A DNA stretch of 64,000 nucleotides. It comes from REEB48 sp964355085. GTDB lineage: Bacteria; Patescibacteriota; Minisyncoccia; UBA6257; 02-FULL-45-10c. The DNA is taken from assembly GCA_964355085.1 (NCBI GenBank), contig CAYHBW010000002.1, positions 1 through 64,000 of the forward strand. Direction: 5' to 3'. The translations under genes and the position numbers were made by a program. The notes under the pieces were generated by a model. It had not been told where the DNA came from. It searched no databases and was given only the letters and a program-made list of their open reading frames with translations. This document shows positions 47,988-56,657 of this stretch, one piece after another (within the stretch, counting starts at the first letter, position 1; every line of letters begins with the position of its first letter).

Positions 47988-48785
47988 ATGGATATGGATC
48001 TGAAAATAAAGAATTATCTGGGCATGGCCGGAGTCGCGCTTATGGCGGCTTTATCCTTATCCGCGCTTTGGTATGTCAATTCGTATTCTCGTTCCATTGA
48101 GCCTGGTACCTATCGCAGCTTCTCGGTCAGCGGCGAAGGCAAGGTAGTGGCAATTCCTGACGTCGCCGAATTTTCCTTCAGCGTCCTGACTCAAGGAGGG
48201 AAAGATTTGGGCGCGCTACAGACTGAAAATACGGTCAAAGTCAATCGTGCGATCGGAGTCGTCAAAGGCGCCGGCGTAAATGATGAGGATATCAAGACCG
48301 AGCAGTACAGCGTCGCACCAATATACAAATATTTAGATAGCCGGCCCGATTATTATTCTCCGGAGGCAAAGTCTTGCCCGCCTCCTGAAATAGTCGGTTA
48401 TACGGTTCAGCAGACTATCGGAGTGAAGGTGAGGGATTTTTCCAAAGTCGGAGAGCTTTTGACACAGGTTGTTGTCAGCGGAGCGAATTCCGTTTCCCAG
48501 CTGAACTTTACCATGGATGATCCGACTGAACTCCAGAATCAGGCGCGCGCGGAAGCAATCGCCAAAGCCAAGGCCAAGGCGAAATCAATCGCAAAGGCGG
48601 GACGTTTTGATGTCGGAAGACTGCTTTCCATAGATGAAGGCGGTTACGCTCCGATGTACGCCAAGTATTCCGCTTATGGGATAGGCGGAGATATGGTTGC
48701 GGAGAGCGGTCCGGCCCCTTCAATACAGCCGGGATCCCAGGAAATCACCGTCAATGTCACTCTTCGATACGAAATTGAAGATTAA
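47988..48785 (+). CDS. SIMPL domain (DUF541) exported protein
   Basis: 265 residues. N-terminal anchor (about 8-30), then SVSGEGKVVAIPDVAEFSFSV, GVNDEDIKTEQYSVAPIY, GYTVQQTIGVKVRDFSKVG and an Ala/Lys-rich helix before the closing strand ITVNVTLRYEI: the DUF541/SIMPL family (BP26-type), oligomeric outer-surface or periplasmic proteins with roles in oxidative stress proposed. Two starts (MDMDLK) are equivalent. Confidence 0.9.
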   Translation: MDMDLKIKNYLGMAGVALMAALSLSALWYVNSYSRSIEPGTYRSFSVSGEGKVVAIPDVAEFSFSVLTQGGKDLGALQTENTVKVNRAIGVVKGAGVNDEDIKTEQYSVAPIYKYLDSRPDYYSPEAKSCPPPEIVGYTVQQTIGVKVRDFSKVGELLTQVVVSGANSVSQLNFTMDDPTELQNQARAEAIAKAKAKAKSIAKAGRFDVGRLLSIDEGGYAPMYAKYSAYGIGGDMVAESGPAPSIQPGSQEITVNVTLRYEIED

Positions 48786-48802
48786 TTCATAGAGACAACG
48801 GG

Positions 48803-48834
48803 AAATCGGCCTCCTATCCAGGAGGCCGATTTTT
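48803..48834 (+). terminator. Terminator of the DoxX-SIMPL unit
   Basis: 12-bp stem AATCGGCCTCCT/AGGAGGCCGATT, loop ATCC, T tract. Confidence 0.95.
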
Positions 48835-48837
48835 GTT

Positions 48838-48843
48838 TAGAAT
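48838..48843 (+). promoter_or_regulatory. -10 box TAGAAT of the methyltransferase gene
   Basis: TAGAAT ends 6 bases before the ATG at 48850; leaderless-type spacing. Confidence 0.5.
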
Positions 48844-48849
48844 ATATTG

Positions 48850-49680
48850 ATGAATAAGTCTTCAGATATTCAGAAAAAGGACGGGAAAACTTCCTGGGGC
48901 AAGGTGGCCGGCTGGTATGACAAGATGGTTGAGGGAGAAGGCAATTATCAGTCCGGGCTCATACTGCCGAATCTGTTGAGGATCCTGGATATAAAGAAGG
49001 GGATGATTATGATCGATGTCGCTTGCGGGCAGGGATTTTTTTCCCGTGAATTTGCGAAATCGGGTGCCAGAGTTTACGGATCGGATATCGCGCCGGAATT
49101 GATAAAGCTTGCCGAGAAAAATACTCCGCCGTCGCTCCGTCCGAAAATAACCTATCAGACCTCTCCGTCGGACAACCTTTCTTTCATCAAGTCCGGGAGC
49201 GTTGACGCGGTGGTGATAGTTCTTGCTTTGCAGAATATAGAAAAAGTGAAGGAAACGATTTCAGAATGTTTCCGCGTTTCGAAATCCGGCGGCCGGCTCG
49301 TACTGGTTCTCAATCATCCGGCATTCCGGATTCCGAAAGAATCCAGCTGGGGCTGGGATGCTACGGCAGAACTCAAGACTGGCGTCAAAGGAGTCCAGTA
49401 TCGAAGGATTGACCGGTATCTTTCCGAGTCCAGCACAAAAATCCAGATGCATCCTTCGACAAGTTCAGGACAAGTCCCGGTGGCCGGAGAATTTACTATT
49501 TCTTTTCATCGACCACTGCAGTTTTATTTCAAAGTTCTGGCGAAGAATAATTTCCTGGTGAGCAGATTCGAGGAGTGGACTTCCAACCGGGTCAGCGAGA
49601 AGGGCCCGCGTTCTGAAGCCGAAGATCGCGCTCGCAAGGAGATCCCGCTTTTTCTTTGCATCGAGGCGGTCAAGAAATAA
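48850..49680 (+). CDS. SAM-dependent methyltransferase (class I)
   Basis: 276 residues. SAM-binding motif IDVACGQGFFSREFAKSGA, acidic end of strand 2 (YGSDIAPELI), VDAVVIVLALQNI and the SGGRLVLVLNHPAF motif. It resembles UbiE/BioC-type small-molecule methyltransferases; substrate unknown. Near residue 203 lies HPSTSSGQVPVAGE, an insert whose DNA (49453-49475) looks like a dispersed repeat seen in many uncultivated genomes. The start is the ATG at 48850. Confidence 0.85.
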   Translation: MNKSSDIQKKDGKTSWGKVAGWYDKMVEGEGNYQSGLILPNLLRILDIKKGMIMIDVACGQGFFSREFAKSGARVYGSDIAPELIKLAEKNTPPSLRPKITYQTSPSDNLSFIKSGSVDAVVIVLALQNIEKVKETISECFRVSKSGGRLVLVLNHPAFRIPKESSWGWDATAELKTGVKGVQYRRIDRYLSESSTKIQMHPSTSSGQVPVAGEFTISFHRPLQFYFKVLAKNNFLVSRFEEWTSNRVSEKGPRSEAEDRARKEIPLFLCIEAVKK

Positions 49681-49806
49681 TCCCACGCATAACGAGGACA
49701 GTTAATATTTATCAATAATGAAAATTTTCTATTATATGGTCTTAAATAAAAAGTTGGAAGTCGTTAATCCGGGTTGCGCAGAGCGCAGTCCTCGTCATGC
49801 GTGGGA
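49681..49806. mobile_element. 126-bp element with 19-bp inverted ends
   Basis: Ends 49681-49699 and 49788-49806 are reverse complements with one mismatch. The inside is A/T-rich plus a small hairpin TGCGC-AGA-GCGCA (49775-49787). It starts right after the methyltransferase stop and ends on the ATG of the glycosyltransferase. It could be a MITE-like insertion or a structured spacer. Confidence 0.5.
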
Positions 49807-51458
49807 TGTCTAAAAAAGATATTCTGTTTTATATTTTGATCGCTGCCGCAATTTTGCGACTTTGGGGGCTTTCTTCCGGCGATACTGTCAGTGACGAAGT
49901 TTTCATGGGTTTTCGCGGACTCGGAATGATCGACTTTGATGAGGCGGCTGTTCAGACCACTCCGTGGGAATGGTGGGGTTCAGATCGTCCATGGTGGACG
50001 AATCTTTCCATGCACGATCATCCATGGGGCGTTCCTTTGGTCCAGAATCTTTCCATGAGAGTGTTCGGAGACAATAATTTCGGGATGCGTTTCCCATCCG
50101 CTGTCCTTGGAATCGGTTCGGTATATTTGCTTTATAAAATCGGACTTCTGCTGTATTCGCAGGAAGTCGGATTGATTGCCGCAGGACTTCTGGCTGTAAC
50201 TGTGAATGGCGTGTATATATCCAGAATCGGTCTTCAGGAAAGTTATGCGATCTTTGCAATTTTGCTCGGATTATATTATTTTTTGAAATCACTGCGGGAT
50301 CCGAAATATCTGCTTTGGGTCGGCGCGATAATCGGAATCGGGTCGGAATTCAAATACAATGTCCTTATTTTGGCGCCGATTTTTATTTTTTATCTTGCGC
50401 TTTTTCAACGGAATTATTTCCGGAACCGGTATCTTTGGCAGGGGATAATTGCGGCCATTATATTCTTCAGTCCGACGCTCATATATAATTTTGAACTTTA
50501 CCGGGTAGTCGGTCATTTCGATTTTCAATTCTCGCATATTTTCGGACAGCGTCCTGACGTCTGGCAGGTTGCGCCGGGAAAGGAGATCGGAAGTCTTTCG
50601 GATAGGTTGATAAATTTTCTTCCCCGATTGGTCAACAGCAATTCTTGGATGTTTTTATCTCTTTGTGCCTTCAGTGTTATTTCGTTTCTCGGTTTATTGG
50701 TGAGAGGTGGGAAAGAAGTTTTAATTAGGCATCGCATGCTAATCATTTCGACTTTATCTGTTCTTATATTATTGGCATTCATCGGTCCTTCTTACCGGTT
50801 TCTCACCATGCTTTCGCCGTTCATGGCGCTTGCTGTCGGGATATTTTTGCCCGCATTTTTGCATCGCGACGGAAATATTCCTAAAATATTTTTTATTGCA
50901 GTGCTGTGTTTTGAAATATTTTATTCCGTGAATAATCAGATTTTGGATTACCCGCTCGGTCCCAATCCCTGGCTGGCTTCAAATGTTCGGTATGAAAATT
51001 ATAATTGGGGTTATAATGAGCTTTCCGGATATCTGGAAGAAGAGTTTTACGGCAGAATGCCGGCTGTCACCTTTGATGTGAAGTATGGATTTTTGGAAGA
51101 TCTCCGCAAAAAGGCGCTGGACGAAGGTCTGGCGGTAAGGGCGGAATTATATCCGGCATTGGTCGTCTATGAAGGGAATTTTGATGGAGGCGCGAAGCTT
51201 TGGGTTCTGGACAAACTTCATGTTTATCGTGCTTGGCCGATAATCAGTCTGCAGACATATCTGGATTACTTAGCGGAAAACGGTCAGGATTATGTGGAAA
51301 AAAGCGGTTTCCGGATAGTTTATTTCATTCAAAAGACCAATTGGGTTGCGCCTTATGATCTTGGCGTTCTGACGTCCGGAGCGGAGCGGAGTATTTACAA
51401 CAGGCGTGGAGATGAGGTATTCAAGGTATACAAGCTTAATCTAACAAATAATAAATAA
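49806..51458 (+). CDS. ArnT/PMT-type (GT39/GT83-like) membrane glycosyltransferase
   Basis: 550 residues, about ten membrane helices. First external loop has the acidic pair SDEVF, the catalytic or metal-binding motif of the GT-C fold, followed by HDHPWGVPLVQNLSMRVFG and the FGMRFPSAVLG motif. A soluble C-terminal domain begins near 415. Uses polyprenyl-phosphate sugars to modify lipids or proteins at the outer surface. ATG at 49797 (inside the inverted repeat) is the alternative start. Confidence 0.85.
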   Translation: MSKKDILFYILIAAAILRLWGLSSGDTVSDEVFMGFRGLGMIDFDEAAVQTTPWEWWGSDRPWWTNLSMHDHPWGVPLVQNLSMRVFGDNNFGMRFPSAVLGIGSVYLLYKIGLLLYSQEVGLIAAGLLAVTVNGVYISRIGLQESYAIFAILLGLYYFLKSLRDPKYLLWVGAIIGIGSEFKYNVLILAPIFIFYLALFQRNYFRNRYLWQGIIAAIIFFSPTLIYNFELYRVVGHFDFQFSHIFGQRPDVWQVAPGKEIGSLSDRLINFLPRLVNSNSWMFLSLCAFSVISFLGLLVRGGKEVLIRHRMLIISTLSVLILLAFIGPSYRFLTMLSPFMALAVGIFLPAFLHRDGNIPKIFFIAVLCFEIFYSVNNQILDYPLGPNPWLASNVRYENYNWGYNELSGYLEEEFYGRMPAVTFDVKYGFLEDLRKKALDEGLAVRAELYPALVVYEGNFDGGAKLWVLDKLHVYRAWPIISLQTYLDYLAENGQDYVEKSGFRIVYFIQKTNWVAPYDLGVLTSGAERSIYNRRGDEVFKVYKLNLTNNK

Positions 51459-51531
51459 GAACCAAAGAACGGAGAAACCGAAGAACTAAATAACTAAAGA
51501 ACTAAAGAACTAATCATCAAAACCTACCTCA

Positions 51532-52668
51532 ATGATTCAATTCAAGATACTTAAAAAGTCCAAAAAAAGCCGCGCCCGTCTCGGTATTTTGAAGACTCCT
51601 CACGGCGAGGTTGAAACTCCGGCATTTGTTCCGGTGGCTACCCAGGCGGCCATCAAGGCCCTGACCAACGATCAGGTACTGAAGACCAATCCGCAGATTT
51701 TTATCGCCAATACTTTCCATCTCGCTATCCGTCCCGGGGAAAAAGTCGTGAAAGCCGGCGGGGGATTGCAGAAATTCATGAATATGCCGAAGCCATTCAT
51801 GACTGACTCCGGGGGATTCCAGGTTTTCAGTCTTGGATTCGGAAGGGATTTCGGAACCGGGAAAATCCTCAAGCAAAAATCTGAAGAGCAGATACATCAC
51901 GGTCAGCAGCCGAAACTTCTGAAGATTTCCGATGACGGAGTGGAATTCCGCGCTTATACTGACGGCAGGAAGATGTTTTTGGGTCCGAAGGAATCCATAA
52001 AGATCCAGGAGTCGCTCGGTGCGGATATCATCCTTGCTTTTGACGAATGCACTTCGCCAATCGCGGACTATGAATACACGAAAAAATCATTGGAAAAAAC
52101 CCATCGCTGGGCCAAGATCTGTCTTGATGTGAAAAAATCCAAACAAGCGCTTTACGGCATAGTCCAGGGTGGGAAATTCAAGGACTTGAGGATTGAAAGC
52201 GCCAAATTCATCGGCTCTCTGCCGTTCGACGGATTCGCCATTGGCGGGGAATTCGGCGATGAGAAAAAGATAATGTCCAAGATGCTCCGCTGGGTCAATG
52301 CCGAACTGCCGGAGGACAAGCCGCGCCATCTTCTCGGCATAGGATATCTGGAAGATATGCCGAAAATAATCGCCGAAGGAGTGGATACTTTCGATTGCAT
52401 CGTACCGACCCATTACGCGCGCCGCGGGGTGGCTTTTACGTCAAAAGGGAAGCTGGATCTTTATGACGCGAAGCTTCTGAAGGATTTCCGTCCGCTTGAT
52501 CCGAATTGCGGTTGCGATGTCTGCAAAAATCATACTAGGAGCTATATCTGTCATCTGATGAAAGCAAAGGAGATTGCTCCGTTGAGCTTACTTACCTTTC
52601 ATAACCTTCATTATTTCAATGCCTATGTCGCCAAGCTCCGAGAAGATATCCGGAAAGGCAGATTATGA
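51532..52668 (+). CDS. tgt: tRNA-guanine transglycosylase
   Basis: 378 residues. Exchanges guanine 34 for preQ1 in tRNAs with GUN anticodons, including the tRNA-Asn (GTT) in this window. TDSGGFQVFS (catalytic Asp), DTFDCIVPTHYARRG (nucleophile Asp), GIVQGGKFKDLR and the zinc site CGCDVCKNHTRSYICHL are intact. Overlaps queA by 4 bases. The upstream spacer is low-complexity repeats of GAACTAAA type; no preQ1 riboswitch was recognised. No preQ1 synthesis gene is here, so preQ1 is probably imported. Confidence 0.95.
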   Translation: MIQFKILKKSKKSRARLGILKTPHGEVETPAFVPVATQAAIKALTNDQVLKTNPQIFIANTFHLAIRPGEKVVKAGGGLQKFMNMPKPFMTDSGGFQVFSLGFGRDFGTGKILKQKSEEQIHHGQQPKLLKISDDGVEFRAYTDGRKMFLGPKESIKIQESLGADIILAFDECTSPIADYEYTKKSLEKTHRWAKICLDVKKSKQALYGIVQGGKFKDLRIESAKFIGSLPFDGFAIGGEFGDEKKIMSKMLRWVNAELPEDKPRHLLGIGYLEDMPKIIAEGVDTFDCIVPTHYARRGVAFTSKGKLDLYDAKLLKDFRPLDPNCGCDVCKNHTRSYICHLMKAKEIAPLSLLTFHNLHYFNAYVAKLREDIRKGRL

Positions 52669-53726
52669 TGAATTTGGAGAAACTGCTGGAAAAGTATGAT
52701 TATGAATTTCCGGAAGAGCTGATTGCACGGAAGCCGGCTTCGCCGAGGGAAAGCGCCCGGCTTTTGATATATGACCGGAGCTTCGGGAAGACGAAATACG
52801 GAACATTCCGCAATCTTCCCGATTATCTTCCGCGAAACTCCGTCTTGGTTTTCAACCGGACAAAGGTCCTTCCGGCGAGACTTGTCGTTTCCAAGCCGAC
52901 CGGCGGCAAAGTGAGGGTGATCTATCTTTCCGCCGAAGGCGGTCTCATCAAAGTAATGGCTGACCGGAAAATAGAAACCGGATCTGATCTGTCTCTTGCC
53001 GGTAAAATATCTTTCCGCGTCATGAGTCAGGCGGAAAAATTTTATTATCTGAAGCCGTCCTTCCCGATTTCCAAGCTTTTCGGGATTTTGGAAAAATACG
53101 GAATAACCCCGATCCCGCCATATATTAAAGATTCTCCATTGAACGAGAGTGAATTACGGGAGAAATATCAGGCGGTTTTTGCGAAAGATCGCGGATCAGT
53201 GGCTGCTCCGACAGCTTCTCTGCATTTTTCCAAAAAACTTCTGGAGGGTTTGAAAAAATCCGGGGTAAGGATGAAGTTCGTGACTTTGCATGTCGGCCTG
53301 GGGACTTTCGCGCCTTTGACTGAAGAAAATATCCGATCCGGAAAGCTTCATGGGGAATACTATGAGATAAGCCGGAAAGACGCCGTATTTTTGAATCGGG
53401 CAAAGGACAATGGAGCCAGCATAATCGCCGTGGGTACTACAGTGGCGCGGACCTTGGAATCCGCATCCGACGGTTCCGCAAAATTGAGAAAACTTTCCGG
53501 CTCGACGGACATTTTCATCCGCAATGGATATCGGTTCGGTTTTGTCGACGGGTTGATCACGAATTTCCATGTCCCGAAATCGAGTCTGATGATGCTTGTT
53601 TCGGCCTTCATCGGCAGGAAGAATCTTCTGTCCTTGTATGGAGAGGCGATAAAGAGGAAATTCCGGCTTTTTTCATTCGGAGACGGAATGCTTTTGCTGC
53701 CTGATGGCCGCCGAGCCCAAGATTGA
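52665..53726 (+). CDS. queA: SAM:tRNA ribosyltransferase-isomerase QueA
   Basis: 353 residues. Adds the epoxycyclopentanediol group from SAM to preQ1-tRNA. YDFPEELIA-type start (here YDYEFPEELIARKP), VFNRTKVLPARL, the DRGSVAAPTASLHF active-site motif, VTLHVGLGTFAPL and TNFHVPKSSLMMLVSAFIG are typical. Coupled to tgt by an ATGA overlap. No epoxyqueuosine reductase (QueG/QueH) in the window, so the last step is not shown. Confidence 0.95.
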   Translation: MMNLEKLLEKYDYEFPEELIARKPASPRESARLLIYDRSFGKTKYGTFRNLPDYLPRNSVLVFNRTKVLPARLVVSKPTGGKVRVIYLSAEGGLIKVMADRKIETGSDLSLAGKISFRVMSQAEKFYYLKPSFPISKLFGILEKYGITPIPPYIKDSPLNESELREKYQAVFAKDRGSVAAPTASLHFSKKLLEGLKKSGVRMKFVTLHVGLGTFAPLTEENIRSGKLHGEYYEISRKDAVFLNRAKDNGASIIAVGTTVARTLESASDGSAKLRKLSGSTDIFIRNGYRFGFVDGLITNFHVPKSSLMMLVSAFIGRKNLLSLYGEAIKRKFRLFSFGDGMLLLPDGRRAQD

Positions 53727-53779
53727 TTTAACCGGTTTTCGGGGTTAATCTGTAGTCAGTTGTTTGTATCGGGGAAATC

Positions 53780-54211
53780 ATGAATTTCCCGGAAATAAAT
53801 ATTGATGATTGGCTGTTGATTTCCGAAGACCCGCTTTGGATTGATTTCAATAGCGGGATACAGAAGCCGGCCGGCAGGAGCTTTCTCTATGAGAAAAAAA
53901 CCAACAAGGGATCCGATTTCCGGCAATTTCTGATTTGGTATGACGTATATGGGCGCGGCGTTTCAGCCGCTTCATGGACGCTTGCCGAATTCAGAAACGG
54001 GAAAGCCGTCGGAATCAAAATCGTCTCGCAAATTTTGAAAGACGGCAAGTGGGTATCTGGGATATTGAATCAAAGAGTGATTTTCCGCATGTGGATCGAC
54101 GGAGAGAGCGGAAAATTCTGCGGCCTTAAAATTCGTCTCCAGACCGCGCCGAATATTTTTACGGAAGTCTGCCTGCGGAAATGCGCCGGTGATCCGGATG
54201 CTGGGAAATAA
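53780..54211 (+). CDS. Unknown protein A of a two-gene pair
   Basis: 143 residues, not recognised. Many aromatic residues, beta-rich prediction (FRQFLIWYDVYGRGVSAASW), two Cys near the C-terminus. No membrane segment. The next gene overlaps it by 23 bases and is of similar size and style, so the two probably act together. Confidence 0.55.
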   Translation: MNFPEINIDDWLLISEDPLWIDFNSGIQKPAGRSFLYEKKTNKGSDFRQFLIWYDVYGRGVSAASWTLAEFRNGKAVGIKIVSQILKDGKWVSGILNQRVIFRMWIDGESGKFCGLKIRLQTAPNIFTEVCLRKCAGDPDAGK

Positions 54212-54584
54212 AATACCGGATTTCAATCTTCTCCCGTGGAGAAAGAACAGGACTGCCGACCTTGCCGCCGTCGACGGAACGATTGTCGGGGAATATGCGG
54301 TATATATCAATGAGCGGACCGGCGATTCCGGAGTGCGTATCGAGATTGATGCGGCCGGTTATCCGGTTTTGGCCTGGGAGAAAGCGCTGATTTACGGCGG
54401 AAAGGAGATAAAAATCAGATATGTAGCGCATCGGGAAGATGGTGTCTGGCGGCTTATACGCGTAAAAAACAATTATCCGGTCAGGGTTATCCGCGAAGTC
54501 TCCTTGTCGGGTATAAAAGTGACTATGTATTTCGATCTCGTAATAAAAGGCGAGGCGGATATAAGCGTTTTAATGAGACTTTGA
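54189..54584 (+). CDS. Unknown protein B of a two-gene pair
   Basis: 131 residues from GTG at 54189, or 128 from ATG at 54198. Beta-rich (GEYAVYINERTGDSGVRIEI), no membrane segment, no Cys cluster, family not recognised. Overlap with the gene before suggests translational coupling. Ends in a terminator that includes its stop codon. Confidence 0.55.
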   Translation: MIRMLGNKIPDFNLLPWRKNRTADLAAVDGTIVGEYAVYINERTGDSGVRIEIDAAGYPVLAWEKALIYGGKEIKIRYVAHREDGVWRLIRVKNNYPVRVIREVSLSGIKVTMYFDLVIKGEADISVLMRL

Positions 54585-54606
54585 ACCCCGTTTTTACGGG
54601 GTTTTT
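54584..54606 (+). terminator. Terminator of the two-gene pair
   Basis: Stem AACCCCG/CGGGGTT with a six-base loop, then T tract. Confidence 0.85.
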
Positions 54607-54643
54607 GATTCTGTCGGAGTTTTGGTCGGATATGGAAAAGCTG

Positions 54644-54649
54644 TATAAT
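54644..54649 (+). promoter_or_regulatory. -10 box TATAAT of the DUF5667-Kazal gene
   Basis: TATAAT ends 6 bases before the ATG at 54656; it also argues against earlier in-frame starts. Confidence 0.6.
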
Positions 54650-54655
54650 AAGTAT

Positions 54656-55951
54656 ATGAAAAAGTACCTTATGCTCTCTGTTTTTCTGCCGGGTCTGTTT
54701 TTTTACAATCAGGCATCGGCGAAGATTGACGAATCCGTCCTGCTAGCCCAGGCCGCTGAAGTGACGATAGAAGATCTCGGCATTGCGGACGCGGGTCTTC
54801 TGCCGACCAACCCATTCTATTTTTTCAAGGAATTAGGCCGTTCGTTCAGGCGATTGACGACTTTCGATCCTGTTGCCAGGGCCGGATTGGAACTCCGTAT
54901 CGTGAATGAAAAGGCCGCAGAATTGAAGATGGTTGAGCAATTAAGCGGCGGCAATCAGGTTGCGGTCGCGAAAGCGATCAGGAATTATCGAGACAACCAG
55001 GCGAGACTCAAGGAAGAGTTTAGCGCTTTGGAGGCAAACATCGACGGTCCGGATGCGGAAAAACTTTTTTCCGATCTGGCGGACAGAGCGGTAAAACATG
55101 AAAAATTATTCGATTCCCTCGGTCAGAAATTTAGCGGTGACGAGGAAATAAAGGATCTGACGGAATCGGCAAAGGGTCTTCTGGAGCAGTCCGTATCCGA
55201 AGCGGCATCAAAAGACGATCCGAAAAAATTTGCGGAAAAGCTCAAAAAATCCCTGGAAGATTCGGATGGAGGCGACCTTAAAAACGCCCATTCAGCGGAG
55301 ATAATCGGGAGATTCGAAGGGGATGTTGACGGAGATATCTGGAAGGAGTTGGATGATATAAGAAAGGAATTTTCAAATCAGGCCCGGGAGGATATCGAGG
55401 GTCTTCTGGAGGAGAAAAGCGTTCCGGAGCTGGAGTCTCTTCTGAAGGAATTTCCGGATTCATCGAAAAAAACCGAGATAGGAGAGAAGATATTCTGGAA
55501 GCAGAAGGAGGAATTGAAATCAGGATTAGCGCCTCTTCCTGTAACGTTGCCTCCGGAGGCGGCGTTCCGCGCGGAAATCGCCGTTTGCAGCCAGATCGGC
55601 AAGAGTCTCGATGAAGTCTGGGATTTTTTCAAGGCAGGACGTATTACGGAGCAGGAGTATGTCCAGAAATATGAGGTTCTTAAAAGGCAATTCGCCAACT
55701 GCGAGGCCGCAAGTCAGGTTGCGCCGTCTGTGATCAAAAATCCTGTAGAATCTGGCGGTTCTGCGATATGTGCGGATAATTTCGATCCGGTTTGCGGAAT
55801 GGATGGCAGGACTTATCCCAATGAATGTATAGCCAAGGGTTCCGGAATCCCGATCCGATATGAGTGGGAATGTCCGCCTGAGGAAAAAACTGTTGATTTG
55901 AAATCTGAAACAGTTCCGATCAAGGATGCGGATATTGACGGGACTGAATGA
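54656..55951 (+). CDS. Secreted DUF5667 protein with C-terminal Kazal-type domain
   Basis: 431 residues. Signal peptide (about 1-23), DUF5667 domain (about 40-140; LLPTNPFYFFKELGRSFRRL), a long charged helical stalk (about 140-350), then a Kazal-type domain near 377-415 with CADNFDPVCGMDGRTYPNEC. Kazal domains usually inhibit serine proteases or act as disulfide-bonded recognition modules. Protection of the cell surface from host or environmental proteases is one possible role (inference). In-frame starts upstream lie before the -10 box. Confidence 0.82.
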   Translation: MKKYLMLSVFLPGLFFYNQASAKIDESVLLAQAAEVTIEDLGIADAGLLPTNPFYFFKELGRSFRRLTTFDPVARAGLELRIVNEKAAELKMVEQLSGGNQVAVAKAIRNYRDNQARLKEEFSALEANIDGPDAEKLFSDLADRAVKHEKLFDSLGQKFSGDEEIKDLTESAKGLLEQSVSEAASKDDPKKFAEKLKKSLEDSDGGDLKNAHSAEIIGRFEGDVDGDIWKELDDIRKEFSNQAREDIEGLLEEKSVPELESLLKEFPDSSKKTEIGEKIFWKQKEELKSGLAPLPVTLPPEAAFRAEIAVCSQIGKSLDEVWDFFKAGRITEQEYVQKYEVLKRQFANCEAASQVAPSVIKNPVESGGSAICADNFDPVCGMDGRTYPNECIAKGSGIPIRYEWECPPEEKTVDLKSETVPIKDADIDGTE

Positions 55952-55952
55952 T

Positions 55953-56657
55953 ATGAAAATTCCATGGAAGGATAAATCTTCTTTTTTCTGTTTCACGCCG
56001 GAAGTGATGCTGGTGACTTTCGTAGCCGAATTTCTCATCGCCGCCTACGCCTATTTGAGATTCCGGGGGACTTTATTCGGAAAACTTTCCATACTCATTC
56101 TTTTGTTGCTCGGCTCTTTCCAATTTGCTGAATATCGGATTTGTACCGGTGATAATATGATTTTTTGGGCCCGCCTCGGTTTTATCATCATCACGCTGCT
56201 TCCGCCGCTCGGAATACATCTTGTTTCCATAGTCACCGGCAACCGTAATTTCCTTAGATTCGCTTATACGCTTGCCGGAGTTTTCATCCTGATTTTCGCA
56301 TTTGTTCCGAGATCCATAACCGGAGGAGTTTGCGGAGGAAATTACATAATTTTCAGCACGGCGCAGGAGCTTTATTGGACTTACGGAGTTTATTATTTAG
56401 GCTTGTTGTTCATCGGCATTTTTGACGCTCTGGGAAAATTGAAAGGCGATCGGCCTTGGGAAAACAAGAATGCCAATGTTCTTCTCTGGATGATTCTCGG
56501 ATATTTCTCCTTCATGGTTCCGATGGGGTTGACTTACTTCATATTCCCGGAAACTGCGATGGCGGTCGCTTCCGTGATGTGCGGATTTGCGCTGACATTT
56601 GCGTTTATCCTCGGTTTCATAATAGCCAAAAAATATGATGAAATTCACAAGTCATAG
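55953..56657 (+). CDS. Seven-helix membrane protein, HisKA_7TM-like
   Basis: 234 residues, seven membrane helices. FWARLGFIIITLLPPLGIHLV and the FVP...CGGNYIIF region resemble the 7TM input domain of some histidine kinases; no kinase or PAS part follows. It starts one base after the DUF5667-Kazal gene and overlaps the FAD oxidase gene by 23 bases, so the three may be one operon. An earlier ATG at 55926 lies inside the previous gene. Confidence 0.65.
   Translation: MKIPWKDKSSFFCFTPEVMLVTFVAEFLIAAYAYLRFRGTLFGKLSILILLLLGSFQFAEYRICTGDNMIFWARLGFIIITLLPPLGIHLVSIVTGNRNFLRFAYTLAGVFILIFAFVPRSITGGVCGGNYIIFSTAQELYWTYGVYYLGLLFIGIFDALGKLKGDRPWENKNANVLLWMILGYFSFMVPMGLTYFIFPETAMAVASVMCGFALTFAFILGFIIAKKYDEIHKS

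Noticed and set aside
51459..51531. preQ1 riboswitch before tgt-queA
   Set aside because: The gap consists of simple GAACTAAA-like repeats; no H-type pseudoknot of the preQ1 class was found.
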